Shown here piece by piece: positions 9,334 to 18,439 of a DNA stretch of 64,000 nt; the first letter of the stretch is position 1; every line of letters starts with the position of its first letter. The stretch is taken from positions 620,001 to 684,000 of the forward strand of contig NZ_CAIWNQ010000003.1 of assembly GCF_903914075.1 (NCBI RefSeq). Direction: 5' to 3'. The notes below the pieces were generated by a model. It worked only from the letters and a program-made list of their open reading frames with translations. It was not told the origin of the DNA and searched no databases. This stretch comes from Ruegeria sp. THAF57 (GTDB lineage Bacteria > Pseudomonadota > Alphaproteobacteria > Rhodobacterales > Rhodobacteraceae). A program made the translations under genes and the position numbers.

Positions 9334-10554
9334 ATGAGCAGGATTCTATTCGCCATTGCGCTGATCTGGGCGCTGCACGGGGCTGCCGTTGCGCATGATT
9401 TCAGCGCGCTTGCACGCGTGTTGCCCGATGACAGCCGTGTCGCTGATAACGGGCGAGCCGGAGTTCAGGTGCAACTTGGTCTAAGCCAGGGCGTTCCATA
9501 CCGGGTTTTCACCCTGCGCGATCCCTATCGAATGGTTCTGGATTTCCAGGAGGTCGACTGGACCGGTCTGGACCGCGACAGCTTTTTGCAGACGGATCGC
9601 GTCAGTGGGGTGCAGTATGGGGCCTATGTGCCTGGATGGTCGCGCATGGTTCTGGAGCTTGGCGCGCCTTTGGCGGTTGAGACTTCGGATATGCGCGTCG
9701 ATCCGGTAACGGGTAAGGCGAAGTTGATTTTGGACCTGAAAGGGACTGATTTTGATACGTTTTCCGCCAGTGCAGGTGCGCCGCGTCAGCCCGGTTGGGA
9801 CCTGCCGGAAGCATCGGTTACCCCTCCGGCGCGGGATGAGGACGGAACGCGCCTGCTGCGGGTGATGCTGGATCCGGGGCACGGCGGGATCGACCCCGGT
9901 GCCGAGGTTGATGGTCTGAACGAAAAAACCCTCATGCTGACCTTTGCGCGCGAGCTGCGTGAAATGCTGTTGCGTGCTGGGGGATATGACGTGGTCATGA
10001 CACGCGTCGACGATCAGTTCGTGTCGTTGGAGCGCCGCATCACACTGGCGCACAGGGCCGGTGCTGACGTCTTTATCTCGTTGCACGCAGACATTCTGTC
10101 CGAAGGGCGGGCGCATGGAGCTGCTGTTTATACCCTGTCCGAGGACGCGTCGGATGTGGCAAGCCTAAGACTGGCGGAGCGTCATGATCGCGGCGATCTG
10201 ATATCGGGAATTGATCTGAGCGGTTCGGACGATCAGGTGGCGGATGTTTTGTTGGACATGGCCCGCAGGGAAACCAAGCCGCGCACCGACGCGCTTGCGC
10301 AAGCTTTGGCTGAAGGGATGACACAGCAGGGTGGGCCGATGAACAATCGCCCGATCCGAACGGCCTCGTTTTCGGTGCTTAAGGCGGCTGACATCCCATC
10401 TGTTCTGATTGAGTTGGGGTTTCTGTCCAGCCCCAGAGACCTAGAGAACATACGAAACCCTGAGTGGCGTACCGGTATGGCGCGCGGCATTCGCGACGGG
10501 CTGGTGCGCTGGCGTCAGGATGATCTGGTCAGACGGTCGCTTATTGGGCAGTGA
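9334..10554 (+). CDS. N-acetylmuramoyl-L-alanine amidase (AmiC-like)
   Basis: Cell-wall hydrolase that removes stem peptides from peptidoglycan, normally at the division septum. The 406 residues comprise a signal peptide (MSRILFAIALIWALHGAAVA), an AMIN domain (about 40-150) that targets the protein to the wall, and an Amidase_3 catalytic domain. Zinc ligands are in MLDPGHGGIDPGA, GLNEKTLML and SLHADIL, with the catalytic Glu in IELGFLSS. It stands 95 bases before the PBP1A gene on the same strand, so wall cutting and wall synthesis are probably expressed together. Confidence 0.92.
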   Translation: MSRILFAIALIWALHGAAVAHDFSALARVLPDDSRVADNGRAGVQVQLGLSQGVPYRVFTLRDPYRMVLDFQEVDWTGLDRDSFLQTDRVSGVQYGAYVPGWSRMVLELGAPLAVETSDMRVDPVTGKAKLILDLKGTDFDTFSASAGAPRQPGWDLPEASVTPPARDEDGTRLLRVMLDPGHGGIDPGAEVDGLNEKTLMLTFARELREMLLRAGGYDVVMTRVDDQFVSLERRITLAHRAGADVFISLHADILSEGRAHGAAVYTLSEDASDVASLRLAERHDRGDLISGIDLSGSDDQVADVLLDMARRETKPRTDALAQALAEGMTQQGGPMNNRPIRTASFSVLKAADIPSVLIELGFLSSPRDLENIRNPEWRTGMARGIRDGLVRWRQDDLVRRSLIGQ

Positions 10555-10649
10555 CCCTGCGGCGCAAAACGGCTAATATTGGCCATCGTGTTTTGACCCC
10601 GGGCAGGCGCATCACTATATAGGCGGCACCGCGAGCAAAAGGCAGTAAC

Positions 10650-13139
10650 GTGATCCGTTTCATTCTATCCATTTTCGGGGCGATATTCAGCCTCGTGACC
10701 TTGGGCATTTTCATGGCCGCGCTGGTGATTGGTGCGGTCTTTTGGATGTATGGGCGCGATCTGCCCAGCCATGAATCGCTGGCGCAATACAAGCCGCCGA
10801 CGATCAGCCGGATTTATTCCGGCGAGGGTCAGTTGATCGACGAATTCGCGCAGGAACGCCGCCTGTTCACACCGTCCGAGGAAATTCCGGATCTGGTGAA
10901 ACAGGCGTTTATCTCGGCCGAAGACAAGAACTTCTACACCCATCAGGGCTATGACCCGCGCGGCATCATTGCGGCGGGCGTCGAAGCGGTGAAATCCAAG
11001 GGTGAGAATGTGCGCGGGGCGTCCACGATCACCCAGCAGGTGATGAAGAACTTTTTGCTGTCCGGCGACCGTCGGGCCGAGCGAAAGATCAAGGAAATCA
11101 TCCTCGCCACGCGGCTTGAGGATACGCTGGACAAAGAACAGATCCTTGAGCTGTATATGAATGAAATCTTTTTGGGTCAGAACTCATACGGTGTGACCGC
11201 AGCGGCTCAGACCTATTTCAACAAAACTTTGCAGGAACTTGCCCCGCATGAGGCGGCAACCCTTGCCGCCATGCCCAAGGCACCGTCCGATTTCCACCCG
11301 GTGCGCGAGAAAGAGCGCCTGCTGGCCCGCCGCAACTATGTGCTGCGTGAGATGAACCAGAACGGATATATTGATCAGGCGACCTTTGAGGCAGAAACCA
11401 ACATGCCTCTGCGCTCGGTCCAGAACGGTGATTTCGAAAGCTTCCGCACGGCCCTGCCGCCGCGTGATTACTTCACCGACGAAATCCGCCGCCAATTGAG
11501 TGAGGATTTTGGTGAGGGTGAGTTTTTCACCGGAGGCTTTACCGTCCGCGCCTCGGTCGACGAAGAGATGCAGGTCGAGGCGGCCCGTGCATTGCGCGTA
11601 GCTTTGCAAAAATACGACCGTTCCCGCGGTAAGTGGCGTGGCACGGGCGAGGTGATCCCTGAAGACAAACTGACGGATGAGGTGCTGTGGCGCGAGGCGC
11701 TGGCCATCACCGAAGTCCCGCGTGACGTGGTCCTGCCAACGCAATGGTATCCTGCAGTCGTGCTGAATGTCGCCGATCAGTCACTGACCGTGGGTATTGA
11801 AAATGGCCCGGCAGACGGCACTGTCCCGCGCTCTGACATTCAGTGGATGCAGGGTAATTTTCAGGATAATTTCAAGCGCGGAGATGTCATTCTGGTCATG
11901 GCCGGGGAAGAGGGCCAATGGTCCGCCCGTCAGGTGCCCGAAGTACAGGGCGGTTTCGTCGCGATGGATGTTAACTCGGGCCGTGTTCTGGCGATGCAGG
12001 GCGGGTTCTCCTATCAGGACTCTGTGTTCAACCGAGCGACGCAGGCGCAACGTCAGCCGGGGTCGAGTTTTAAGCCCTTCGTCTATGCCGCGGCGCTTGA
12101 CAGTGGGTACAGCCCGGCAACGATCGTCGTGGACGCCCCGATTGAGGTGGACACACCGCAAGGTTTGTGGCGGCCCAAGAACTCATCAAATAAATTCTAC
12201 GGCCCTACGCCGCTGCGCACCGGGATTGAACAGTCGCGGAACCTGATGACAATTCGTTTGGCGCAAGAAGTCACGATGCCGGTGGTCGCCGGATACGCCG
12301 AGCGCTTTGGCGTTTATGACCGGATGGGTGCGTTCCTCGCCAACTCTTTGGGGTCCGAGGAAACGACGCTTTACAAGATGGTCGCAGCCTATGCGATGTT
12401 CGCAAACGGGGGCGAGCGGGTTGAACCGACGCTGGTTGACCGGATTCAGGACCGGTTCGGCAAGACGATCTACCGCCACGATGACCGGCAATGTCTGGAT
12501 TGTAACTCTAGCTGGCTGGAACCGGACGAGTCGCCCACCATCGAAACCAACCGCAGTCAGGTCATGGATGCGATAACCGCTTATCAGTTGACCTCGATGA
12601 TGAAAGGCGTTGTCGATCGCGGAACAGCGTCGAGCCATATCAATCTTCCGGTGCCGACGGCTGGCAAGACCGGCACGACAAATGAATCCAAGGACGCATG
12701 GTTCATTGGCTTCACGTCGAACATTGTGGCCGGCTGCTATATCGGCTACGACCGTCCGCGTCCGATGGGTCGGGGGGCGTATGGTGGCACGATGTGCGGC
12801 CCTGTGTTCCAGAGCTTTATGGAAAAAGCCGTCGAAAAGTATGGTGGAGGCCCGTTCGAAGTTCCCCCGGGTGGGCATTTCATCAAGATTGACCGCTTCA
12901 GCGGCGCGCGCCTGCCTGCGGATGCAACCGGCGAATACGTTGTGGCCGAGTATTTCCGTGACGGCGTAGATGGTTTTATCGACCGCGTTTACGATGGCGG
13001 TTTTGCGATGGGATCAGATCTGCCCTTGTTTGAAGAGGTCCACAGCTCAGGCCGTCAGGTAACCACATCCACAGGCAACACAGTCACCGTCGGTCCAAAT
13101 GCCAGCCAGGGTGAGTTGCAGGGCGGCGGGCTTTATTAA
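10650..13139 (+). CDS. mrcA: Penicillin-binding protein 1A
   Basis: Bifunctional class A PBP, 829 residues, anchored in the inner membrane by one N-terminal helix (about 5-32). The glycosyltransferase domain carries SAEDKNFYTHQGYD and GASTITQQVMKN. An OB-like insert (about 300-430) typical of PBP1A follows. The transpeptidase domain has SSFK with nucleophile Ser472, SRN as the SxN motif and KTGTT as the KTG box. The start is GTG with AAAAGG upstream. A strong hairpin follows the stop. Confidence 0.94.
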   Translation: MIRFILSIFGAIFSLVTLGIFMAALVIGAVFWMYGRDLPSHESLAQYKPPTISRIYSGEGQLIDEFAQERRLFTPSEEIPDLVKQAFISAEDKNFYTHQGYDPRGIIAAGVEAVKSKGENVRGASTITQQVMKNFLLSGDRRAERKIKEIILATRLEDTLDKEQILELYMNEIFLGQNSYGVTAAAQTYFNKTLQELAPHEAATLAAMPKAPSDFHPVREKERLLARRNYVLREMNQNGYIDQATFEAETNMPLRSVQNGDFESFRTALPPRDYFTDEIRRQLSEDFGEGEFFTGGFTVRASVDEEMQVEAARALRVALQKYDRSRGKWRGTGEVIPEDKLTDEVLWREALAITEVPRDVVLPTQWYPAVVLNVADQSLTVGIENGPADGTVPRSDIQWMQGNFQDNFKRGDVILVMAGEEGQWSARQVPEVQGGFVAMDVNSGRVLAMQGGFSYQDSVFNRATQAQRQPGSSFKPFVYAAALDSGYSPATIVVDAPIEVDTPQGLWRPKNSSNKFYGPTPLRTGIEQSRNLMTIRLAQEVTMPVVAGYAERFGVYDRMGAFLANSLGSEETTLYKMVAAYAMFANGGERVEPTLVDRIQDRFGKTIYRHDDRQCLDCNSSWLEPDESPTIETNRSQVMDAITAYQLTSMMKGVVDRGTASSHINLPVPTAGKTGTTNESKDAWFIGFTSNIVAGCYIGYDRPRPMGRGAYGGTMCGPVFQSFMEKAVEKYGGGPFEVPPGGHFIKIDRFSGARLPADATGEYVVAEYFRDGVDGFIDRVYDGGFAMGSDLPLFEEVHSSGRQVTTSTGNTVTVGPNASQGELQGGGLY

Positions 13140-13154
13140 CGATGCGCAGTATTC

Positions 13155-13181
13155 GGGGTCACGCCGTCTTGTGGTGACCCC
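13155..13181 (+). terminator. Stem-loop after mrcA
   Basis: Perfect 8-bp arms GGGGTCAC and GTGACCCC around an 11-base loop, 15 bases past the mrcA stop and 48 bases before prfB. There is no T-run after it, so it may protect the 3' end or weakly terminate. Confidence 0.5.
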
Positions 13182-13229
13182 ACGCACTTGCTATCACGCA
13201 GGCCTGATTGAGCAAGTTGGGACGTAACC

Positions 13230-14354
13230 ATGCGCGCCGAAACCCAGAATATCGTGGCGGAAATCGAAAAGTCTCTGGAGCTGCTGGCGCAGCGCATGGA
13301 CTATGAAACCGCGCCGCACCGGTTGGAGGAATTCAACGCGCGGGTTGAGGACCCCAACCTCTGGGACAGCCCGGAAAATGCGCAGAAACTGATGCGCGAA
13401 CGTCAGATGCTGGTTGACGCGATCGAAACATATGAGTCGATCAAGACCGACTTGAGCGACAATGTCGAACTGATTGAACTGGGCGAGATGGAAGAGGACA
13501 ACGAAGTTGTCGAGGACGCCGAGTCTGCGATCAAGTCCTTGCAGGCCAGGGCCGCCAAGAAAGAGCTTGAGGCGCTGCTGGACGGCGAGGCGGACAGCAA
13601 CGATACCTTCCTCGAGATCAACTCGGGCGCGGGTGGCACCGAAAGCTGCGACTGGGCTTCGATGCTGGCGCGGATGTATGTGCGTTGGGCGGAGAAGAAG
13701 GGTTATACGGTCGAGCTGCAATCTGAGACCGCCGGAGAAGAAGCGGGGATTAAGTCCGCGGCTTACAAGATTTCCGGCCACAATGCCTATGGCTGGCTGA
13801 AATCGGAAAGCGGGGTGCATCGGTTGGTACGGATTTCGCCCTATGACTCGGCGGCCAAGCGTCATACTTCGTTCAGTTCGGTCTGGGTTTACCCGGTGGT
13901 GGACGACAATATCGAGATTGAGGTGAACCCGTCGGATATTCGGATTGACACCTATCGGTCCTCGGGCGCAGGTGGCCAGCACGTGAACACCACAGATTCC
14001 GCCGTGCGGATTACGCACATTCCGACTGGCATTGTCGTGACCAGTTCCGAGAAGTCGCAACACCAGAACCGCGATATTGCCATGAAGGCGTTGAAATCAC
14101 GCCTCTATCAGCAAGAGCTGGACCGTCGGAACGCCGATATCAACGCCGCACACGAAGCCAAGGGTGACGCGGGTTGGGGCAATCAGATCCGGTCTTACGT
14201 GTTGCAGCCCTATCAGATGGTCAAGGATTTGCGGACGAACCACGAAACCTCGGACACCAAAGGTGTGCTGGACGGCGATCTGGATGAGTTCATGGCGGCG
14301 ACGCTGGCGCTGAACGTGGCGGGCAAAAGCCGGTCCGAGGCGCAGGGCGATTAA
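13230..14354 (+). CDS. prfB: Peptide chain release factor 2
   Basis: Class I release factor for UGA and UAA. The 374-residue frame is continuous from ATG 13230; there is no in-frame stop near codon 26, so the programmed +1 frameshift of Escherichia coli prfB is absent. The GGQ motif that triggers peptide release is at 248-250 (SGAGGQHVN). The codon-recognition tripeptide SPF reads SPY here ([14 protein letters not shown]). A Shine-Dalgarno is weak. Confidence 0.95.
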   Translation: MRAETQNIVAEIEKSLELLAQRMDYETAPHRLEEFNARVEDPNLWDSPENAQKLMRERQMLVDAIETYESIKTDLSDNVELIELGEMEEDNEVVEDAESAIKSLQARAAKKELEALLDGEADSNDTFLEINSGAGGTESCDWASMLARMYVRWAEKKGYTVELQSETAGEEAGIKSAAYKISGHNAYGWLKSESGVHRLVRISPYDSAAKRHTSFSSVWVYPVVDDNIEIEVNPSDIRIDTYRSSGAGGQHVNTTDSAVRITHIPTGIVVTSSEKSQHQNRDIAMKALKSRLYQQELDRRNADINAAHEAKGDAGWGNQIRSYVLQPYQMVKDLRTNHETSDTKGVLDGDLDEFMAATLALNVAGKSRSEAQGD

Positions 14355-14362
14355 GCTGGGAA

Positions 14363-14424
14363 GGGGGCGCTGCCCCCGCCGCGACAAGCCGCGACTCCCC
14401 CGGGATATTTTGGGCCAGATGAAG
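14363..14424 (+). repeat. Hairpin-plus-box intergenic element, copy 1
   Basis: Stem GGGGGC/GCCCCC (14363-14377) followed by about 20 bases and a conserved box CGGGATATTTTGGGCCAGAT, ending GAAG at 14424. Lies just after prfB. Same plan as the elements at 28446, 44241 and 44398. Confidence 0.7.
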
Positions 14425-14540
14425 GGGATCCCCAGGTTGCGGGTGGCTTGGAAAGATACATCTAAACAGTGGGTTTTATTGACAGGGCACCCCCGCTAGG
14501 CTGACCACTACAGAGTGATGAGAATGCCAATGAGCCCCGA

Positions 14541-15935
14541 ATGGACTTAAGACAAATTAGCGCCTCTGCATTGTTGGCAGAGATATCCGGGCGGCGAGTC
14601 TCAGCGGCTGCTGTTGTGCGCGCAACCCTGGACAGGATTGCAGAGGTTAACGGAGCCTTGAATGCAATCGTTGCTTTGCGCGACGAAGATGATCTGATGG
14701 CTGAGGCGCGGGCCTTGGATGAGGGGCCGATCTTAGGGCCGCTGCATGGGTTGCCCGTCGCTGTTAAAGACCTTGTGAATGTGGCGGGGATCCCGACCTC
14801 GCAGGGGTCGCCATTGTTCAAGGATGATGTGCCTGACGATGACGATCTGATCGCGGCGCGGATGCGGGATGCTGGTGCGATATTGATCGGTAAGACCAAC
14901 ACGCCCGAATTTGGGCTTGGGTCGCATACGTATAACCCCGTCTACGGAGCTACACGAAACCCCTATGACTCGGAACGATCCTGCGGTGGATCATCTGGAG
15001 GTGCTGCTGTTGCGTTGGCCACCGGGATGGTCGCGTTGGCGGATGGGTCGGACATGATGGGCAGCCTACGCAACCCGGCTGCGTGGAATAACGTCTACGG
15101 GTTCCGTCCGTCGTGGGGGCGCGTACCGGCGCAGCCCGTTGGGGATGGATTTTTGCACCAAATATCGACATTGGGGCCGATGGCCCGAAGCCCCGAGGAT
15201 CTTGGGCTTTTGCTGGACGTGATTTCCGGCCCCGACAAGCGGCAACCTCTGAGCGCGCCGGTTCAGGCCGTATCGCCGGTACCACCGGCGGACCTGAAAG
15301 GATTGCGCATCGGCTGGTTGGGGGATTGGGGCGGCGCATTTCCGTATGAGGATGGAATCTTCGATCTTTGTGAGGATGCGCTGAAGGTTTTCTCGCGCTT
15401 AGGGGCCACTGTTGAAGCCGTAGATGCGCCATTCGAACCTGAGAGGATGTGGAAAAGCTGGGAGACTCTGAGATCATGGAGTGTGGCCGCGGGTCTTGCA
15501 CCGCTTACCGAGCACAGGTCGATGCTGAAGGATACAGCCCAGTGGGAGCTGGATCGCGGGATGGCTTTGACTGCGATGCAGGTGCATCGGGCCAGCCTTG
15601 CGCGGTCGGACTGGTTTCGTCGCGCCGTTGAGGTGTTTGACAAATTTGATGTCTTGGCCCTGCCATCGGCGCAGGTTTGGCCTTTTGATCTGGATACGCC
15701 GTACCCTACAGAAATTGCGGGTAAAAAGATGGATACCTACCATCGGTGGATGCAAGTCGTTGTGCCCGTCAGCCTGATCGGACTTCCAAGTTTGTCAGTT
15801 CCGGCCGGGTTTGGCCCCGAGGGGATGCCGATGGGTATGCAGATTTTTGGACCTCGTGGTGCGGACGCGCGTGTTTTGTCCATTGGGGCTGCGTATCACG
15901 AAGCTACGAAATGGCCGCAGAAGCGACCCGCCTGA
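14541..15935 (+). CDS. Amidase-signature family hydrolase
   Basis: 464-residue amidase-signature enzyme that would hydrolyse an amide; substrate unknown. The Ser-cisSer-Lys triad can be seen: Lys in LPVAVKDLVN, cis-Ser in SCGGSSGGAAVAL and the nucleophile in GSDMMGSLRNPA. The last motif is usually GSDTGGS; here MM replaces TG, while the catalytic Ser remains. GatA is unlikely because no gatB or gatC lies nearby. ATG 14541 is the only well-placed start; ATG 14530 is in another frame and stops at once. Confidence 0.85.
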   Translation: MDLRQISASALLAEISGRRVSAAAVVRATLDRIAEVNGALNAIVALRDEDDLMAEARALDEGPILGPLHGLPVAVKDLVNVAGIPTSQGSPLFKDDVPDDDDLIAARMRDAGAILIGKTNTPEFGLGSHTYNPVYGATRNPYDSERSCGGSSGGAAVALATGMVALADGSDMMGSLRNPAAWNNVYGFRPSWGRVPAQPVGDGFLHQISTLGPMARSPEDLGLLLDVISGPDKRQPLSAPVQAVSPVPPADLKGLRIGWLGDWGGAFPYEDGIFDLCEDALKVFSRLGATVEAVDAPFEPERMWKSWETLRSWSVAAGLAPLTEHRSMLKDTAQWELDRGMALTAMQVHRASLARSDWFRRAVEVFDKFDVLALPSAQVWPFDLDTPYPTEIAGKKMDTYHRWMQVVVPVSLIGLPSLSVPAGFGPEGMPMGMQIFGPRGADARVLSIGAAYHEATKWPQKRPA

Positions 15936-15971
15936 CGAACTCGGGTGGAATAAGGGGAGGAGAGACTGAGA

Positions 15972-16754
15972 ATGGAAAAGCCTTTTGGCGTTCCGAAGAT
16001 GGGGCCCGTAACGACGGACATGCTGCGCGAGGCCATGCGCCGGGCCTGGGTGGATTTTCGTCGCGCGCCGATGTTCGGGTTGATGTTTGCCGGGGTCTAC
16101 GTGGTGGCGGGTTGGGCCATTGCCTGGGTCACCATTCAGACGCAGACGTCGTACTGGCTTGTGTTGGCCGCGATTGGGTTTCCTCTGCTTGGCCCGTTTG
16201 CCGCTGTTGGATTGTATGAGGTGTCGCACAGGCTAGAGCAGAATGAGCCGCTGGGTTTGGGGGCAATCTTTGGGGTGGTTGCCCAACAAGGTCGGCGTCA
16301 ACTGCCATCTATCTGTGCGATCATCGTGGTGATGTTTCTGTTTTGGTTTTTTCTGGGTCATATGATCTTTGCCCTGTTCATGGGATTGTCCACCATGACC
16401 AATGTATCCACCTCGCTTGAGGTGTATCTGACGCCCAATGGACTTACGATGCTGGCAGTGGGATCGGTGGTCGGGGCGGTTTTCGCGACCGTTCTTTACA
16501 TGATCACGGTGTTGTCGATTCCGATGCTTTTGGATCGGGAATTGGACTTTGTGACCGCCATGATTGCCAGTTACAGCTATGTCAGTGCAAATTTTCCAGT
16601 TATGCTGGGGTGGGGCGTGTTCGTGGCTGTTCTAACTTTTGTCGCGATGGTGCCCTGGTTTCTGGGCCTGCTTGTGGTGTTGCCTCTGCTTGGCCATGCA
16701 AGTTGGCATCTCTACCGCCTTATTACTCAGGCAGAAACGGGAGAGCCCGACTAA
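15972..16754 (+). CDS. DUF2189 integral membrane protein
   Basis: 260 residues with six or so hydrophobic segments and a conserved [17 protein letters not shown] loop, characteristic of the DUF2189 family, whose function is unknown. The N-terminus is cytoplasmic-looking ([18 protein letters not shown]). It lies 36 bases after the amidase gene in the same direction, preceded by AGGGGAGGAGA, a strong ribosome site, so it is likely co-transcribed with it. Confidence 0.78.
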   Translation: MEKPFGVPKMGPVTTDMLREAMRRAWVDFRRAPMFGLMFAGVYVVAGWAIAWVTIQTQTSYWLVLAAIGFPLLGPFAAVGLYEVSHRLEQNEPLGLGAIFGVVAQQGRRQLPSICAIIVVMFLFWFFLGHMIFALFMGLSTMTNVSTSLEVYLTPNGLTMLAVGSVVGAVFATVLYMITVLSIPMLLDRELDFVTAMIASYSYVSANFPVMLGWGVFVAVLTFVAMVPWFLGLLVVLPLLGHASWHLYRLITQAETGEPD

Positions 16755-16763
16755 GATCGAAGT

Positions 16764-17516
16764 TCAGGCCACTATTTCTTCGGCTGTTCGTTCAGCGCGT
16801 CGGGCGGCCCTTGCCGCTGAAAGCGCCGCCTTGGGCTTGGGGCCAAGATAGCGCAGCGCAAGCCTGCGCATTGTTGTGTCATTCGCCGTGGTCTTTGACA
16901 GGCAAATAGCAACGCCTCGCCATTGATCAGATTGCGCGTCGTTCCCGCGCTTCACGAGGTAAATTCGACTGTTCTGCGATGCACGGCTGGACATGAGGAT
17001 ATAGATCTGGCGGCCAGCACAAGCTGCAATTCCCTGAACCTCGCGCAGGTTGGACGCAACGCTTTCTTCTCCTGTCGGCGGTTCATAGCTGCGGACCAGT
17101 GTGCATTGTGGCAGCCTGCGTGCATGCAGGACCCTGTGCCGGGTCGCATGGGGTTCGTCCAGCCCAGTCTCGGAGACAAAATAGAAACCCGCTGGAAGCA
17201 GGTTTTCCGTAAGTGTCCCAGGGCCGGAACCCAGAAATTCAGTCAGCGCCGAGGCCGCCGGGTGGACCGGGGGTAAGTCGATCTCGTCTATAGGGCGCAG
17301 AAGGATGCGCGCGTCGACATCGAAGAAATTGCAGATCCGGTCCAGAACGTCCGGGCGCGGAAAGCTTTCACCGCCGAGATATCTGTTGAATTGCGTTCGG
17401 TTTATTCCAAGTTGGCGGCAGAGCTCGGAGACCGAGGGGTACTGCCTTGCCAATCGCCGTAGATTTGCGCCGAACATCTTGCGCAGTTCCGCCGGGCTGC
17501 GAGTGTTATTCGTCAT
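16764..17516 (-). CDS. XRE-type helix-turn-helix regulator
   Basis: 250-residue predicted DNA-binding protein. An N-terminal XRE domain (about 10-70) contains SVSELCRQLGINRTQFNRYL as recognition region. The C-terminal 170 residues have no family I can name; they could be an effector-sensing domain. It converges on the DUF2189 gene with nine bases between stops. Upstream lies a 294-base region with several stem-loops. Confidence 0.75.
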   Translation of the reverse strand: MTNNTRSPAELRKMFGANLRRLARQYPSVSELCRQLGINRTQFNRYLGGESFPRPDVLDRICNFFDVDARILLRPIDEIDLPPVHPAASALTEFLGSGPGTLTENLLPAGFYFVSETGLDEPHATRHRVLHARRLPQCTLVRSYEPPTGEESVASNLREVQGIAACAGRQIYILMSSRASQNSRIYLVKRGNDAQSDQWRGVAICLSKTTANDTTMRRLALRYLGPKPKAALSAARAARRAERTAEEIVA

Positions 17517-17810
17517 TTGTGTCCCAGGTTCTTATTGTAACTTTTCAGGGTAACAAACAGCGCACGGACCAACGAATGGTATTGTGCGCTTAATCTTACT
17601 GAAGACGCTAACGGGCGCATCCCAACGCCACGCTACCCCCTGAGGCTAGCGTGCAAAAGCGTAAACGCAATAGGCTTTAGTTCGTTTTGTTTGATCTTTA
17701 TGGCGGTTTTCCGCACAGGGCGGAAAAGGGAATCCCTAAATCCTGTTAGACGCGGATTTTGGGAACAGATACCCCGCCCTCGGTTATGTCCAAGGGCGGG
17801 GTGGATATTA
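17517..17810. other. Intergenic region with three stem-loops, XRE gene / ilvH
   Basis: No gene seen. It contains inverted repeats CACGCTA/TAGCGTG (17629-17653), TTTTCCGC/GCGGAAAA (17707-17727) and the ilvH terminator hairpin (17772-17801). The middle two lie in the leader of the XRE gene or belong to an unseen small RNA. Confidence 0.45.
17772..17801 (-). terminator. Probable terminator of ilvB-ilvH
   Basis: Nine-base-pair GC stem CCCCGCCCT/AGGGCGGGG, extended by GG/CC past one mismatch, ten bases after the ilvH stop. The following bases on the minus strand are only moderately T-rich. Confidence 0.65.
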
Positions 17811-18371
17811 TCAGTCACCGCGCAGCAGGGCTGCGACTCCGGTGCGGGCCACTTCGACCAATCCCAGCGGGCGCATTAGATCGGCAAAGGCGTCGATCTT
17901 GTCCGGTGCGCCGGTGATTTCGAAAATGAACGAATTCAAGGTGCTGTCGACCACGTTGGCGCGGAAAATATCGGCTAGACGCAGGGCTTCGACCCTCTTG
18001 TCGCCTTCACCGACGACCTTGATGATCGCCAACTCCCGCTCGACCGAGGGGCCTTCGACAGTCAGGTCGTGGACATCGTGCACCGTCACGATCCGACCCA
18101 ACTGCGCTTTGATCTGTTCGATCACCTGTGGGGTGCCGGTGGTGACGATGGTGATACGGCTGAGGTGGCCGGTATGATCAACCTCGGCCACGGTCAGACT
18201 TTCGATGTTGTAGCCGCGACCAGAGAACAGCCCGATCACACGCGCCAGTACACCGGGCTCATTCTCGACCAGAACTGCTATCGTGTGACGTTCCTGAACG
18301 TCCGAGAAGGTGGGCCGTAGGTTATAGGCCGAATGGCGGGTGGCGCCTTTTTTGATATGTAGGGCAGACAT
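17811..18371 (-). CDS. ilvH: Acetolactate synthase small (regulatory) subunit
   Basis: Regulatory partner of the large subunit upstream; confers valine feedback inhibition and raises activity. The 186 residues have an N-terminal ACT domain (about 28-100) with TIAVLVENEPGVLARVIGLF and GYNIESLTVAEVD, then the C-terminal ALS small-subunit domain with IFRANVVDSTLNSFIFE. The ACT domain starts about 27 residues later than in short forms. It follows ilvB after 67 bases that carry two stem-loops. Confidence 0.95.
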   Translation of the reverse strand: MSALHIKKGATRHSAYNLRPTFSDVQERHTIAVLVENEPGVLARVIGLFSGRGYNIESLTVAEVDHTGHLSRITIVTTGTPQVIEQIKAQLGRIVTVHDVHDLTVEGPSVERELAIIKVVGEGDKRVEALRLADIFRANVVDSTLNSFIFEITGAPDKIDAFADLMRPLGLVEVARTGVAALLRGD

Positions 18372-18398
18372 TTACGTCCCTTTCATCATCCTGCGAAG

Positions 18399-18439
18399 GT
18401 CGGGCACCGGGGCGCCCGACAAAATTCGACGAATTTTGT
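18399..18439 (-). repeat. Double stem-loop between ilvB and ilvH
   Basis: Going leftward from the ilvB stop: a perfect palindrome with arms ACAAAATTCG and CGAATTTTGT around one base (18419-18439), then a GC hairpin GTCGGGC/GCCCGAC (18399-18420). The first overlaps the ilvB stop codon. It may tune the ratio of the two subunits or be a dispersed repeat. Confidence 0.6.

Noticed and set aside
13230..13320. Programmed frameshift in prfB
   Set aside because: The frame is continuous, with no early in-frame TGA.
14541..15935. GatA subunit of Glu-tRNA amidotransferase
   Set aside because: No gatB or gatC adjacent and the nucleophile loop differs.
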